Source: Psychrobacter coccoides (GTDB taxonomy: Bacteria; Pseudomonadota; Gammaproteobacteria; Pseudomonadales; Moraxellaceae). From it: a stretch of DNA of 64,000 bases. Under the pieces are notes generated by a model that did not search any database, was not told the origin of the DNA, and saw only the letters and a program-made list of their open reading frames with translations. This document shows positions 44,623 through 52,996 of this stretch, in pieces (position 1 is the first letter of the stretch; each line of letters starts with the position of its first letter). The position numbers and the translations under genes were made by a program. The stretch covers positions 1-64,000 of the forward strand of contig NZ_JAGBKM010000018.1 of the NCBI RefSeq assembly GCF_017498085.1, read 5' to 3'.

Positions 44623-45000
44623 CTAGCGATACTGCTCAATTGCGTCAAACAGCTCATTTTTACTAAAAGGTTTGGTTAAATATTCGTCAGAACCGACAAT
44701 ACGGCCACGAGCCTTATCAAACAGTCCATCTTTTGAAGACAACATAATGACGGGCTTTTCGGCATAATCAGGATTGTTTTTGATCAAAGCGCAAGTCTGA
44801 TAGCCATCAAGGCGTGGCATCATAATGTCAACGAAGATAATATCTGGATTGTTATCAACGATTTTTGCTAATGCATCAAAACCATCAATAGCGGTAACGA
44901 CTTCACAGCCCACTTTTTGTAATAAAGTCTCAGCAGTACGGCGAATGGTCTTTGAGTCATCAATCACCATAACCTTCAACCCTTCAAAGTTATTTTCCAT
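44623..45000 (-). CDS. pilG: Response regulator PilG
   Basis: A receiver-only protein of 125 residues from the ATG at 45000. An earlier in-frame ATG, 6 bp upstream, is too close to the AGGA site. Motifs: VMVIDDSKTIRR, DIIFVDIMMPRLDG with the phospho-Asp, PVIMLSSKDG and DEYLTKPF. It is phosphorylated by ChpA and promotes pilus extension through PilB and, in Pseudomonas, adenylate cyclase. It heads the cluster. Confidence 0.93.
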   Translation of the reverse strand: MENNFEGLKVMVIDDSKTIRRTAETLLQKVGCEVVTAIDGFDALAKIVDNNPDIIFVDIMMPRLDGYQTCALIKNNPDYAEKPVIMLSSKDGLFDKARGRIVGSDEYLTKPFSKNELFDAIEQYR

Positions 45001-45006
45001 TATCAT

Positions 45007-45351
45007 TGTCCTATGAACGCCTAATTAATCTTAAGATAGCCATGATGACCATCTCAGCTCTTTATTTCAAATATTGTAGGGAAGTGTTTTTATAACCCAA
45101 CTCTTTATCTAACCACAAACTTTAATGAAAGCGTATGTCAATCCTAGCCTGCAGCTTAACCAAACAAAACTCATTATAATGACTGCATGCATTATTCATG
45201 CCAATTAAGTCTGTGTTAAAAACTGTCATAAGCACTATTTATCAGCACCCCACTTTACTGGTTATTAAGTATTAGCGTAAGATAATGTTCATAGTTATCG
45301 AACCTTATGGCTATTGTCTATATAATAAAATAACGTTTATAGTGGTGGTCG
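45007..45351. promoter_or_regulatory. Divergent promoter region, pilG / membrane-fusion gene
   Basis: 345 bp, A+T-rich, holding the promoters of pilG (minus) and of the membrane-fusion lipoprotein gene (plus). No repeat or RNA gene is seen. Confidence 0.5.
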
Positions 45352-46611
45352 ATGATGAAAAAACTAAAACCTTCTACATGGTTTAAATACAGCGCTGTTG
45401 TCATGACAGTGTTGTCTATAAGTGCTTGTCAGCCACCTTCCTCTACTGATACCCAATTACCCCCTGAAGAGAGCGATCAGGCAAGCTCACCCCTATCTAT
45501 CAGTGCTGACACGGTGAGTATGACATCAGACTATATACTCAGTACAAAACCGTCTCGCTATCAGCCCAGTCTTGGATTACAAGGTACCATCACCCCTGAC
45601 AAGCAGTCACGCTTTGTTACTACTCGTAATGTCATAGTCCAAAAAGTTCTGGTTAAAAAAGGCCAGTGGGTAGAAAAAGGCGCACCTTTGGTTATCTTAA
45701 AACAACAAAGCAGTGCAAATACAGCAGCGCCTTTAGAGGTTAATGATGATAATTCTGAGCGGCTATCGGTGCGCCAAACAAATGAAGCTGCATCTAAACA
45801 AGTCAATGACGATAAAGAAGACAGCGCAAGCGATACTAATACGACAAACACTGAAGGCAGACGAAACGAGACAACCACTAACGCCTCAAAGGATAACAAT
45901 GACATTGAAAATAGCTCGCTGATCAAGACATCGGCTGAATCTAGTGACACGGATGCGATTGTCGATCATACTGAGCCCACTGTCGATGGTGAGCCTCCCA
46001 TTGTGGTCTATGCCAGCTTTTCAGGACGTATAGACGCCCTGTATGTCGACGCTCTGCAACAGGTGGCTGCTGGCAAGCCATTATTACTATTAAGCAATGA
46101 TGACAACTTACGCTTTATCGCCACTGTACCTAGTCGAGCAGAGTCTCAGCTGTCAGTAGGTCAGACCGTCAACTTCTTAACGAAAGAGCTGGCAAAGACT
46201 TTTACCGGACAAATCAGCAAACTCAGCAAAGATGCGCAATCAGATGATCTAAAAGTCTACGTCAGTGTGGTAAAAAACGAGGCCAGCCGCAGTAACCTAA
46301 AGCCTGGTATGCCCGTGACAGGCCGCGTTGATTATGGTCAAATCGCTGTCGGCAATATCGTCCCTAAACAGGCGCTTCATGATGTGGACCTCTCCTCTCT
46401 GCAGAGCCCACCTTATCAACCATTGACACCGCTAACCGCTCATGTCTGGATCATAGAACAAAACCAACGCCTAACTCGGCAATCCGTTGAGGTCATTGAA
46501 TATGATCCCAGCACTGGCAAGTATCTTATTGCTGGCATCAGCAATGACAGTTTGATTTGTTTGGCTGACTTGCCGATTGACGCTGTTGGCAAAAAAGTAG
46601 TGGTTTCTTAA
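45352..46611 (+). CDS. HlyD/RND-type periplasmic membrane-fusion lipoprotein
   Basis: A 419-residue lipoprotein (lipobox VLSIS-A-C26). A lipoyl half-domain is seen at about 75-115 (NVIVQKVLVKKGQWVEKGAPLVIL) and the second half at about 215-245 (ASFSGRIDALYVDALQQVAAGKPLLLL in part). Beta-barrel-type sequence follows (about 250-330) with the usual LKPGMPVTGRV. Between the lipoyl halves, where a coiled-coil hairpin is normal, there are about 95 Ser/Thr/Asn/Asp-rich residues with little helical pattern. No inner-membrane pump or outer-membrane channel gene is adjacent, so the partner is unknown. Confidence 0.72.
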   Translation: MMKKLKPSTWFKYSAVVMTVLSISACQPPSSTDTQLPPEESDQASSPLSISADTVSMTSDYILSTKPSRYQPSLGLQGTITPDKQSRFVTTRNVIVQKVLVKKGQWVEKGAPLVILKQQSSANTAAPLEVNDDNSERLSVRQTNEAASKQVNDDKEDSASDTNTTNTEGRRNETTTNASKDNNDIENSSLIKTSAESSDTDAIVDHTEPTVDGEPPIVVYASFSGRIDALYVDALQQVAAGKPLLLLSNDDNLRFIATVPSRAESQLSVGQTVNFLTKELAKTFTGQISKLSKDAQSDDLKVYVSVVKNEASRSNLKPGMPVTGRVDYGQIAVGNIVPKQALHDVDLSSLQSPPYQPLTPLTAHVWIIEQNQRLTRQSVEVIEYDPSTGKYLIAGISNDSLICLADLPIDAVGKKVVVS

Positions 46612-46918
46612 TAAAGCCATTAAATTGTGGCAATCGCACTATCAAGCTACTGTCGGTCGGTAGACTGAATTGATCATTGGCTAGACCAGTTATCCACGGA
46701 CCCTAATGCCTATATTAAAAGATGGGCATTAAAAGATGGATATTGAGAGATGGGTCGAAACATGGATTGTTACATTCTGTAGAAACATTAACAAAGGCTG
46801 TCTTGTTTGGTAACGTCAATATTAGGCAAAATAGACATATTGACCCTATAATTAATTAACCCTATAACTGTAAATCATATTAATAACAATCACTATAACC
46901 ATGACTAGAGGACATTTT
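46612..46918. other. Gap with a three-unit 14-bp tandem repeat
   Basis: 307 bp between the membrane-fusion gene and the response-regulator gene. Three 14-bp units are seen at 46715-46756. Otherwise it is A+T-rich and should contain the promoter of the two-component operon. Confidence 0.55.
46715..46756 (+). repeat. Tandem repeat, 3 x 14 bp
   Basis: The units are TTAAAAGATGGGCA, TTAAAAGATGGATA and TTGAGAGATGGGTC. They lie 160 bp before the response-regulator start and could be binding sites for that regulator; this is a guess from position. Confidence 0.65.
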
Positions 46919-47641
46919 ATGAGTAAGCAAATCCTATTGATTGAAGACGACCCTGACTTAGCAGAGCTTATCAGCGACTATTTGACCATGAACTACTATG
47001 ACGTGCATCATGCCGGGCTTGGACAAGAAGGCCTTGATATTTTGGATGCCAAAGAACGTGATATCGACTTGGTCGTCTTAGACTTGATGCTACCTGATAT
47101 GGATGGTATGCAAGTCTGTCAAAAGATTCGTGGTAATAAGAGCAATATGACCAATAAAGTGCCCATCATTATGCTGACAGCTAAAGGAGATACTACTGAT
47201 CGGGTCTTAGGATTAGAGATGGGTGCTGACGATTACATCGCCAAGCCATTTGAGCCTCGTGAGCTTTTGGCTCGTATTCGGGCCGTGATTCGCCGCCATG
47301 AACAACCAAATCAAGCTGACAGCCAGTCTGATAGCTTGACATTTGGGCGTCTCAGCGTGTTCCCTGACAGCCATGAAGTGACCATTGATGAGCAACCTGT
47401 GCGCTTGACCACTCACCAGTTCCAATTGCTGCATTATTTCGCTACCCATGCAGGTAAAGTACTCAACCGTGAGCAGCTATGGCAGGCCATGCCAAATGAT
47501 GACAGCTCTGATAATATCGATCGAGCCATTGATGTACATATCTCACGTCTGCGGGCACTGATCGAAGATAACCCTCGTCAACCGAAACGTATCATCACAG
47601 TACGCGGCGTTGGCTATCAGTTTGCCACTGATCAAGTCTGA
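46919..47641 (+). CDS. OmpR-family response regulator
   Basis: A protein of 240 residues from the ATG at 46919, behind AGAGGA; an upstream in-frame ATG 18 bp earlier lacks a site. The receiver (about 1-120) has LLIEDDPDLAELI, VVLDLMLPDMDG and DYIAKPFEPRELL. The winged-helix domain (about 140-240) has TTHQFQLLHYFATHAGKVLNREQL and the recognition region DRAIDVHISRLRALIEDN. It pairs with the histidine kinase 134 bp downstream. It is close to the RstA/CusR-like branch, but I cannot name an orthologue. Confidence 0.92.
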   Translation: MSKQILLIEDDPDLAELISDYLTMNYYDVHHAGLGQEGLDILDAKERDIDLVVLDLMLPDMDGMQVCQKIRGNKSNMTNKVPIIMLTAKGDTTDRVLGLEMGADDYIAKPFEPRELLARIRAVIRRHEQPNQADSQSDSLTFGRLSVFPDSHEVTIDEQPVRLTTHQFQLLHYFATHAGKVLNREQLWQAMPNDDSSDNIDRAIDVHISRLRALIEDNPRQPKRIITVRGVGYQFATDQV

Positions 47642-47775
47642 TTGCGTCAAACAACGCTTGCTTAGCCGCTAAGATATTTATAAGATTCCAAGTGCTTTAT
47701 ACTATAAAGTACTGTCTTTATTAACGACGGCCAGCTCGTCGTCGACTTTGAGTATCTACCATTAGAGATCAATGC

Positions 47776-49836
47776 ATGCAACAACTGGGTTTTCGCTCTG
47801 TTTTCGCTAAGTTATTTGCCAGTGTCATGCTGGCACTTATCTTATTTGCCATAGCGATGGTGCTATTGACGCAGTTGGTTCATGACAAAGACGCAGGCAT
47901 TCGCTCCGAGGTGGTTGCCACGCAAATATTAGGGCAAATAGATCCTTTTTTACAAGAGCTAAACGTTGCTGTTAGTAAAGACAATCGACTACAAGCACGC
48001 TTTATGCTCGCTGTGGTCAAAAAGAGCTTTGATATTTTTGATGAGTCATTACAGGCTAAGATGGGCTTGTATGATAATACTGGACACTTGCTCATGCAGA
48101 CAGACAATAGTGATCTACCACTAGAGCTGCCTGATACGCCCTCGTTACTGACTCGTGTTTTTCCTTCTTTTTCAGACACACCAGCTACCCAGCAAGCGCA
48201 AGTATATAGCAGCACAGGGTACACTTTGTTGTATGAGTCGCGCTTAACTCCCAAGAAACCTGCCTTATCTGCCGCTTTAAATTTATTTACTGGCACACTG
48301 CTGCTGCTGCTGATTATGGCAGGCGTTTTATGGTTAATCGCCCGCACCATGACTTGGCGTATCAATCAGATGAGTCAGCAGATGGCTCAATTGGGTGATG
48401 GTGATTTTACGGTGCGTGTCAACAGCCGTGGTAATGATGAAATCGCTTCGCTGGCACGGGGGTTTAACCAAGCAGCACAAAAGATCGAACACCTTGTCAA
48501 TGCCAATAGTCTACTACTGGCTCACGCCTCACATGAGCTACGTACCCCCATCACTCGCATTCGATTACAGATTGAGATGATGGATATGCTGGCAAGGAGT
48601 ATGCCCAATGATATTAAAGAAAAGTTTGATAAACGGGCACAAGCTATTAATCGTGACCTCTCTGGCTTAAATGATTTGGTAGAGAGCATCTTGTTGGTCA
48701 GTCGCTTGGATGCTGGTCATGCTATGCAGCAAATTGAGCGGGTAGACTTTTATGACCTGATCAATCAAGAGCGTCAACATTACTCTGAAGCCACCTTGAT
48801 TGGTGAGCATATTGTGATTGATGGTCAACCAGCCATGCTGACTCACTTGATTCGCAATTTACTAAATAACGCCATGCTGCATGGGGTGCCACCCGTGACT
48901 GTCTTGCTTTATGGCGTACAGGATAGAGCGGATGCAGACACCATACCTGACTATCTACTGCAATCAATAGTAGACAGCAGTTTTGCAGACTATAACTGCT
49001 TAACTGATGCCGATGAAGACACGCTGCTTGATACAAGCTTGGCATTGCTGAATGATGACTCTGATACTGCTGATAACGTAACCAAGTCAAAGTCTGACCC
49101 GCTGGCTTTAGGTGAGCACTTAGACGCTCAAGACGCTTTATCAGCGCCCGTCATCTACCGAAATGGCGAGACGCTGACGCCCCCGAGTGATGACGAGAAA
49201 GGCCCCGATCAGCTTGCCAGCCCAAAGACAGTAGACTCCGCCTCTGGCGCTACCTTTGACACCAGCACTCGCAATGATGAGGGTGACGCTGATACTACCG
49301 CAGCTGTAAAAGAACCCCGCTTTTCTGCTGCATCACACGGTGTGCCGACGGAGGTCATGGCGCTTGATAAAGCCATATTTAGCCCTGCCCCTGATGATAC
49401 AAGTATCAGCCTTCTCACTAACACTACAACCGTCCAAAGCGTCCAAAATAACGCCAAGGCGGATGGTGCAGATAAGCCCGACGGTCTCAACGATAACGAC
49501 GCAAACAACGAGCCTCGTAAAGAAAGCTTGTTTTTAAAGCATTTAAAGAAAACCAAGCCTGAACCAGCACGCCCATTACCAAAGTATGCTGTGCTCGCTG
49601 TGATAGATGAAGGTGCAGGTATACCAGAGGATAAACGTGAGGAGATCTTCAGTCCCTTTGTACGCTTACAGCAAAAAAACAAAGGGTCTGGCCTTGGTCT
49701 ATCTTTGGTCTCACAAATCGTTAGTGCCCATCAAGGCCACATTATTAATGATACGATTAATGGTCATACTCGGTTTTTGGTCATCCTACCCGTCAAGCAT
49801 GATCCACATTATCACTCGCCAGACGAGCATGATTAA
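47776..49836 (+). CDS. Sensor histidine kinase with a long insertion in the ATPase domain
   Basis: A 686-residue inner-membrane kinase. Membrane helices at about 12-34 and 172-195 flank a periplasmic sensor domain of about 135 residues. A HAMP domain (about 196-245) and the phospho-acceptor His253 in HASHELRTPITR follow. The N box LIRNLLNNAMLHG is at about 355-367. Instead of the usual few residues there is then a Ser/Asp/Thr-rich stretch of about 220 residues before AVIDEGAGIPEDKREEIF (about 605) and GSGLGLSLV. It phosphorylates the regulator encoded upstream. Ligand and regulon are unknown. Confidence 0.88.
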   Translation: MQQLGFRSVFAKLFASVMLALILFAIAMVLLTQLVHDKDAGIRSEVVATQILGQIDPFLQELNVAVSKDNRLQARFMLAVVKKSFDIFDESLQAKMGLYDNTGHLLMQTDNSDLPLELPDTPSLLTRVFPSFSDTPATQQAQVYSSTGYTLLYESRLTPKKPALSAALNLFTGTLLLLLIMAGVLWLIARTMTWRINQMSQQMAQLGDGDFTVRVNSRGNDEIASLARGFNQAAQKIEHLVNANSLLLAHASHELRTPITRIRLQIEMMDMLARSMPNDIKEKFDKRAQAINRDLSGLNDLVESILLVSRLDAGHAMQQIERVDFYDLINQERQHYSEATLIGEHIVIDGQPAMLTHLIRNLLNNAMLHGVPPVTVLLYGVQDRADADTIPDYLLQSIVDSSFADYNCLTDADEDTLLDTSLALLNDDSDTADNVTKSKSDPLALGEHLDAQDALSAPVIYRNGETLTPPSDDEKGPDQLASPKTVDSASGATFDTSTRNDEGDADTTAAVKEPRFSAASHGVPTEVMALDKAIFSPAPDDTSISLLTNTTTVQSVQNNAKADGADKPDGLNDNDANNEPRKESLFLKHLKKTKPEPARPLPKYAVLAVIDEGAGIPEDKREEIFSPFVRLQQKNKGSGLGLSLVSQIVSAHQGHIINDTINGHTRFLVILPVKHDPHYHSPDEHD

Positions 49837-50154
49837 CTACTTATCACTCGCAAATATCATCAACTATAGGTCTCACTTCGACCTATAGTCTGTCTTATGG
49901 CAATATTGTCATAAGTGGGTCACGGATGTGCATATCCAAACCCCTGTATAATGTGCTATATTATCGCCCCTTATTACATAGTTAATGATAGCAAACCTCA
50001 ATATTGACGCTGTCACCTTAAGGTTTAGCTATCAGCAGTCCCATCTAACTCATACCAACCCAAAATCAGTGCTGCGCCTAGTAGACCAAGCGAGTTTGTT
50101 ACTGCCAACCATAGTTTTGGGTTCAGTATAAATCTATTAAATTTCGAGCATTCC
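49837..50154. other. Leader region of metNIQ
   Basis: 318 bp. It contains a 10-bp stem-loop just after the kinase gene (49863-49889) and a 9-bp inverted repeat AACCCAAAA / TTTTGGGTT (50057-50065 and 50115-50123) separated by 49 nt, ahead of metN. The latter could form a leader hairpin or be a regulator site. I recognise neither a SAM riboswitch core nor a MetJ box array. Confidence 0.5.
49863..49889 (+). terminator. Possible terminator of the kinase gene
   Basis: ACTATAGGTC and GACCTATAGT form a perfect 10-bp stem with a 7-nt loop 27 bp after the stop codon. The following sequence is only weakly T-rich. Confidence 0.5.
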
Positions 50155-50925
50155 ATGAGTGACATGATCGTCCTAAATGATGTGACCAAACGCTTTTTGA
50201 GCGACCGATCTATAAAAGATAAAAACGGTAAGCCTCATTGGTTTACAGCTGTTGAGCCGACATCAATATCTGTAAAGCAAGGTGAAATTTTCGGCCTCAT
50301 GGGCTATTCAGGTGCGGGGAAATCTACCCTACTGCGTCTGATTAATCTACTTGAGCGTCCAGATAGTGGCCAAGTCATCATCGATGGCGTGGATTTGACC
50401 AGCTTGTCAGCCAGTGAGTTACGTGTCGCTCGCCATAATATCGGTATGATTTTTCAGCAGTTCAACTTGATGTCTAACCGCACCGTCTTTGACAATGTGG
50501 CATTTAATTTGACTGTGGCCGGCTACCCTAGTCGTGATATTCATAAGCGGGTGATGGAATGCCTTGAGATCGTTGATTTGACAGATCGTGCCAGTCATTA
50601 TCCAGCACAGCTATCAGGTGGGCAAAAGCAGCGAGTCGGCATAGCTCGAGCAATCGCTCCAAGTCCAAAAGTATTGTTGGCTGACGAGCCGACCAGTGCT
50701 CTTGACCCAGCGACCACCCGCAGTCTGCTCACCTGCCTGCGTGATATCAATGAGCAGCTTGGTGTGACCATAGTGATTGTTACCCATGAGATGAGCGTCA
50801 TACGTAGGCTGTGTGATCGAGCAGCACTGTTACATCAGGGTCAACTATTAGAGGTCGCTGATGTTCGAGACGGTCTGATTCAGGCCACCACCCCGATTGG
50901 CCAAGGCTTAATCGTCGAGGACTAA
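50155..50925 (+). CDS. metN: Methionine ABC importer ATP-binding protein, MetN without C-terminal domain
   Basis: A 256-residue ATPase with Walker A GYSGAGKS (about 49-56), Q-loop, signature LSGGQKQRVGIARA, Walker B VLLADEPTSALD and the switch His in VIVTHEMSV. The MetN-typical NRTVFDNVAFNL is present. E. coli MetN has 343 residues, the last 90 or so forming the NIL domain that binds methionine and inhibits transport. This protein stops after the ATPase domain. metI follows 19 bp later and metQ beyond it, which supports the assignment. Confidence 0.9.
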   Translation: MSDMIVLNDVTKRFLSDRSIKDKNGKPHWFTAVEPTSISVKQGEIFGLMGYSGAGKSTLLRLINLLERPDSGQVIIDGVDLTSLSASELRVARHNIGMIFQQFNLMSNRTVFDNVAFNLTVAGYPSRDIHKRVMECLEIVDLTDRASHYPAQLSGGQKQRVGIARAIAPSPKVLLADEPTSALDPATTRSLLTCLRDINEQLGVTIVIVTHEMSVIRRLCDRAALLHQGQLLEVADVRDGLIQATTPIGQGLIVED

Positions 50926-50944
50926 CAAGTCAGGAGAAATAGAT

Positions 50945-51631
50945 ATGTTGACTGGTGCTGAATTATCCGCCTCAATCGATAAGCTGATCGCACTGCGTAA
51001 AGAGATTTGGCAAGCTTCGGTAGATACCTTTGTCATGCTCGGTATTTCCACCACTGCCGCTGTCACTATTGGCGGTCTCTTTGGCGTGTTCTTATTTTTG
51101 TCCAGTGATCGGCAGTTTTTACAAAACAAAGGGCTATACGCCATTTTGGGCGGTATTACCAACTTTATGCGCGCCTTCCCGTTTGTCATTCTGATGATTG
51201 CCATGAGCCCTTTTACCAAGGCGATTGTCGGTACCGGAATTGGCCCAATCGCTGCATCACTGGTATTGGCGATTGCCGGTTCGTTTTATTTTGCACGTTT
51301 GGTTGAACAAAACCTACGAGAAGTGCCACGTGGTATTATAGAGGCTACTGAATCTATGGGGGCTAAGCCTTTTACGATTATCAAGGTATTGCTCAACGAA
51401 GCACGTTCAGGTTTGGTATTGTCAGTGACCATCCTTTGTATTAGCCTGCTTTCTTATTCAGCAGCTGCCGGTATGATTGGTGGTGGTGGCCTTGGTGACT
51501 TGGCCATTCGCTACGGTTATTATCGCTATCAAACCGAAGTCATGGTATTTATCGTTATCATGCTGTCTATCATGGTTATCTCGATTCAGGCCTTTGGTAA
51601 CTGGTTGGCAAGTCGTCTAGACAAACGTTAA
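50945..51631 (+). CDS. metI: Methionine ABC importer permease MetI
   Basis: A 228-residue permease with five membrane helices. The EAA-type coupling loop is GIIEATESMGAKPFTIIKV. The C-terminal GMIGGGGLGDLAIRYGYYR pattern is highly characteristic of MetI. It would pair with MetN in a 2:2 complex. A terminator at 51751-51781 separates it from metQ. Confidence 0.93.
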   Translation: MLTGAELSASIDKLIALRKEIWQASVDTFVMLGISTTAAVTIGGLFGVFLFLSSDRQFLQNKGLYAILGGITNFMRAFPFVILMIAMSPFTKAIVGTGIGPIAASLVLAIAGSFYFARLVEQNLREVPRGIIEATESMGAKPFTIIKVLLNEARSGLVLSVTILCISLLSYSAAAGMIGGGGLGDLAIRYGYYRYQTEVMVFIVIMLSIMVISIQAFGNWLASRLDKR

Positions 51632-51750
51632 TTGACTGGCACTAAATATGAATATTTTTCAAGGTTTAATGCTTTTTATTCATAACTAAACTGCTTGATT
51701 TTGTCACAAAAACCATATAACTTTGTATCATTCACGCAATTTTCTATGCA

Positions 51751-51781
51751 GCAACATTACTCTATTTAATGTTGCTTTTTT
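51751..51781 (+). terminator. Terminator-like hairpin between metI and metQ
   Basis: GCAACATTA and TAATGTTGC form a perfect 9-bp stem followed by TTTTTT. It would lower or stop read-through into metQ. Confidence 0.8.
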
Positions 51782-51845
51782 AACGCCTGTGCTTAGGGTT
51801 CGTTAAATGCATAATTTTTACTACTTTCATTTGTAAGGGAACGCT

Positions 51846-52814
51846 ATGAAATTAACAGATATCAGCCGTCAGTTGGCAACCGCTTTTGCCGCTGTGGGTG
51901 TATCAAGCTTGGTTTTGGTTGGCTGTAATAACTCATCTGCACCAGAAGCCACTAAAGAGCCGGTTACTGAAGGCGCAACCTCCGAGACAGCTGCTAATGA
52001 TATCGATCCTGAGCATAGCAAAATCGTCATCGGCACCACAGAAGGCGACTTTGCAGATATGGTGCGCAACCAAGTAAAAGGCTCTCTAGAAGCTCAAGGC
52101 TATGAAGTTGAGCTGGTGACCTTTACAGATTATGTACGTCCTAACTTGGCGTTGGCTGATGGTGATTTAGACATCAATATCTTTCAGCATAAGCCGTACT
52201 TAGATACGTTTAAGACAGAAAACGATCTTGATTTGGTCGAAGTATTCCAAGTACCCACGGCCCCGCTTGGTATCTATACGGGCAAAAAAACCACACTTGA
52301 TGAAGCCTACAAAGGTATGAGCGTATCAGCGCCAAACGACCCCAGTAACTTCGCTCGTGCCTTGGTGATGATGGATGATTTGGGTTGGCTGACGCTAAAA
52401 GAGGATATCGACCCATTAACCGCATCAAAAACAGATATCGCTGACAATAGCAAGTATGACATCAAAATCGTTGAGCTAGAAGCAGCACAGCTACCCCGTG
52501 CCCGTGATGAAGTTGATTTTGCTGTAATCAATGGCAACTATGCAACCGATGCTGGCATTGAGCTCACTGATGCGCTGTTTCAAGAGCCAAGCTTTGCTTA
52601 TGTCAACTGGTCAGCGATTAAAGCGGCAGATAATGGTAAAAAATGGGTAGAAGATGTTACAGAAGCCTATAACTCTGACGACTTCAAAAAGTACGCTCAT
52701 GAGACTTTCCCAGGTTATAAATATCCAAAAATCTGGAATACTGCTGGTCAAGCAGATACAGTAACAGCGACGGATGGCACTGCCAGCGCTGAGGCGACGG
52801 TCGCTGCTGAATAA
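51846..52814 (+). CDS. metQ: Methionine-binding lipoprotein MetQ
   Basis: A 322-residue lipoprotein (signal peptide ending LVLVG-C27) of the NlpA/MetQ family. The core starts IVIGTTEGDFADMVRNQV, and typical segments include LADGDLDINIFQHKPYLD, VSAPNDPSNFARAL and DFAVINGNYA. It would deliver methionine, perhaps D-methionine too, to MetNI. The mature protein is longer than usual by an Ala/Thr-rich C-terminal tail of about 25 residues and an N-terminal linker of similar composition. A terminator follows. Confidence 0.93.
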   Translation: MKLTDISRQLATAFAAVGVSSLVLVGCNNSSAPEATKEPVTEGATSETAANDIDPEHSKIVIGTTEGDFADMVRNQVKGSLEAQGYEVELVTFTDYVRPNLALADGDLDINIFQHKPYLDTFKTENDLDLVEVFQVPTAPLGIYTGKKTTLDEAYKGMSVSAPNDPSNFARALVMMDDLGWLTLKEDIDPLTASKTDIADNSKYDIKIVELEAAQLPRARDEVDFAVINGNYATDAGIELTDALFQEPSFAYVNWSAIKAADNGKKWVEDVTEAYNSDDFKKYAHETFPGYKYPKIWNTAGQADTVTATDGTASAEATVAAE

Positions 52815-52846
52815 TCAGCTCGGTTTTCTCTCAGCGATTCAGCAAT

Positions 52847-52885
52847 AAAAAACGCCCGTTACCGACTGGTATAGGGCGTTTTTTT
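52847..52885 (+). terminator. Terminator of metQ
   Basis: AAAAAACGCCC and GGGCGTTTTTTT enclose an inner TACC/GGTA pair. A strong rho-independent signal, usable on both strands. Confidence 0.88.
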
Positions 52886-52900
52886 ACGGGTTTTATTTAT

Positions 52901-52967
52901 TAGGGCATGCCATCATTTAGATGATGAGGCTTAAAGTATGTATATGTGCCAATGGGTGACACACCCT
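52901..52967. repeat. Possible diverged MITE relative (67 bp)
   Basis: The left end TAGGGCATGCCATCATTT and the complement of the right end TAGGGTGTGTCACCCATT agree at 13 of 18 positions. Both resemble the ends of the MITE family described above. The interior shows no match. It lies between the convergent metQ and codA-like genes. Confidence 0.45.
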
Positions 52968-52989
52968 AAGGCCTATTCAACAGGCCTTA
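52967..52989 (-). terminator. Weak stem-loop after the codA-like gene
   Basis: TAAGGCCT and AGGCCTTA form an 8-bp stem with a 7-nt loop, downstream of the deaminase on the minus strand. No good T-run follows. Confidence 0.4.
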
Positions 52990-52996
52990 TATTCAT

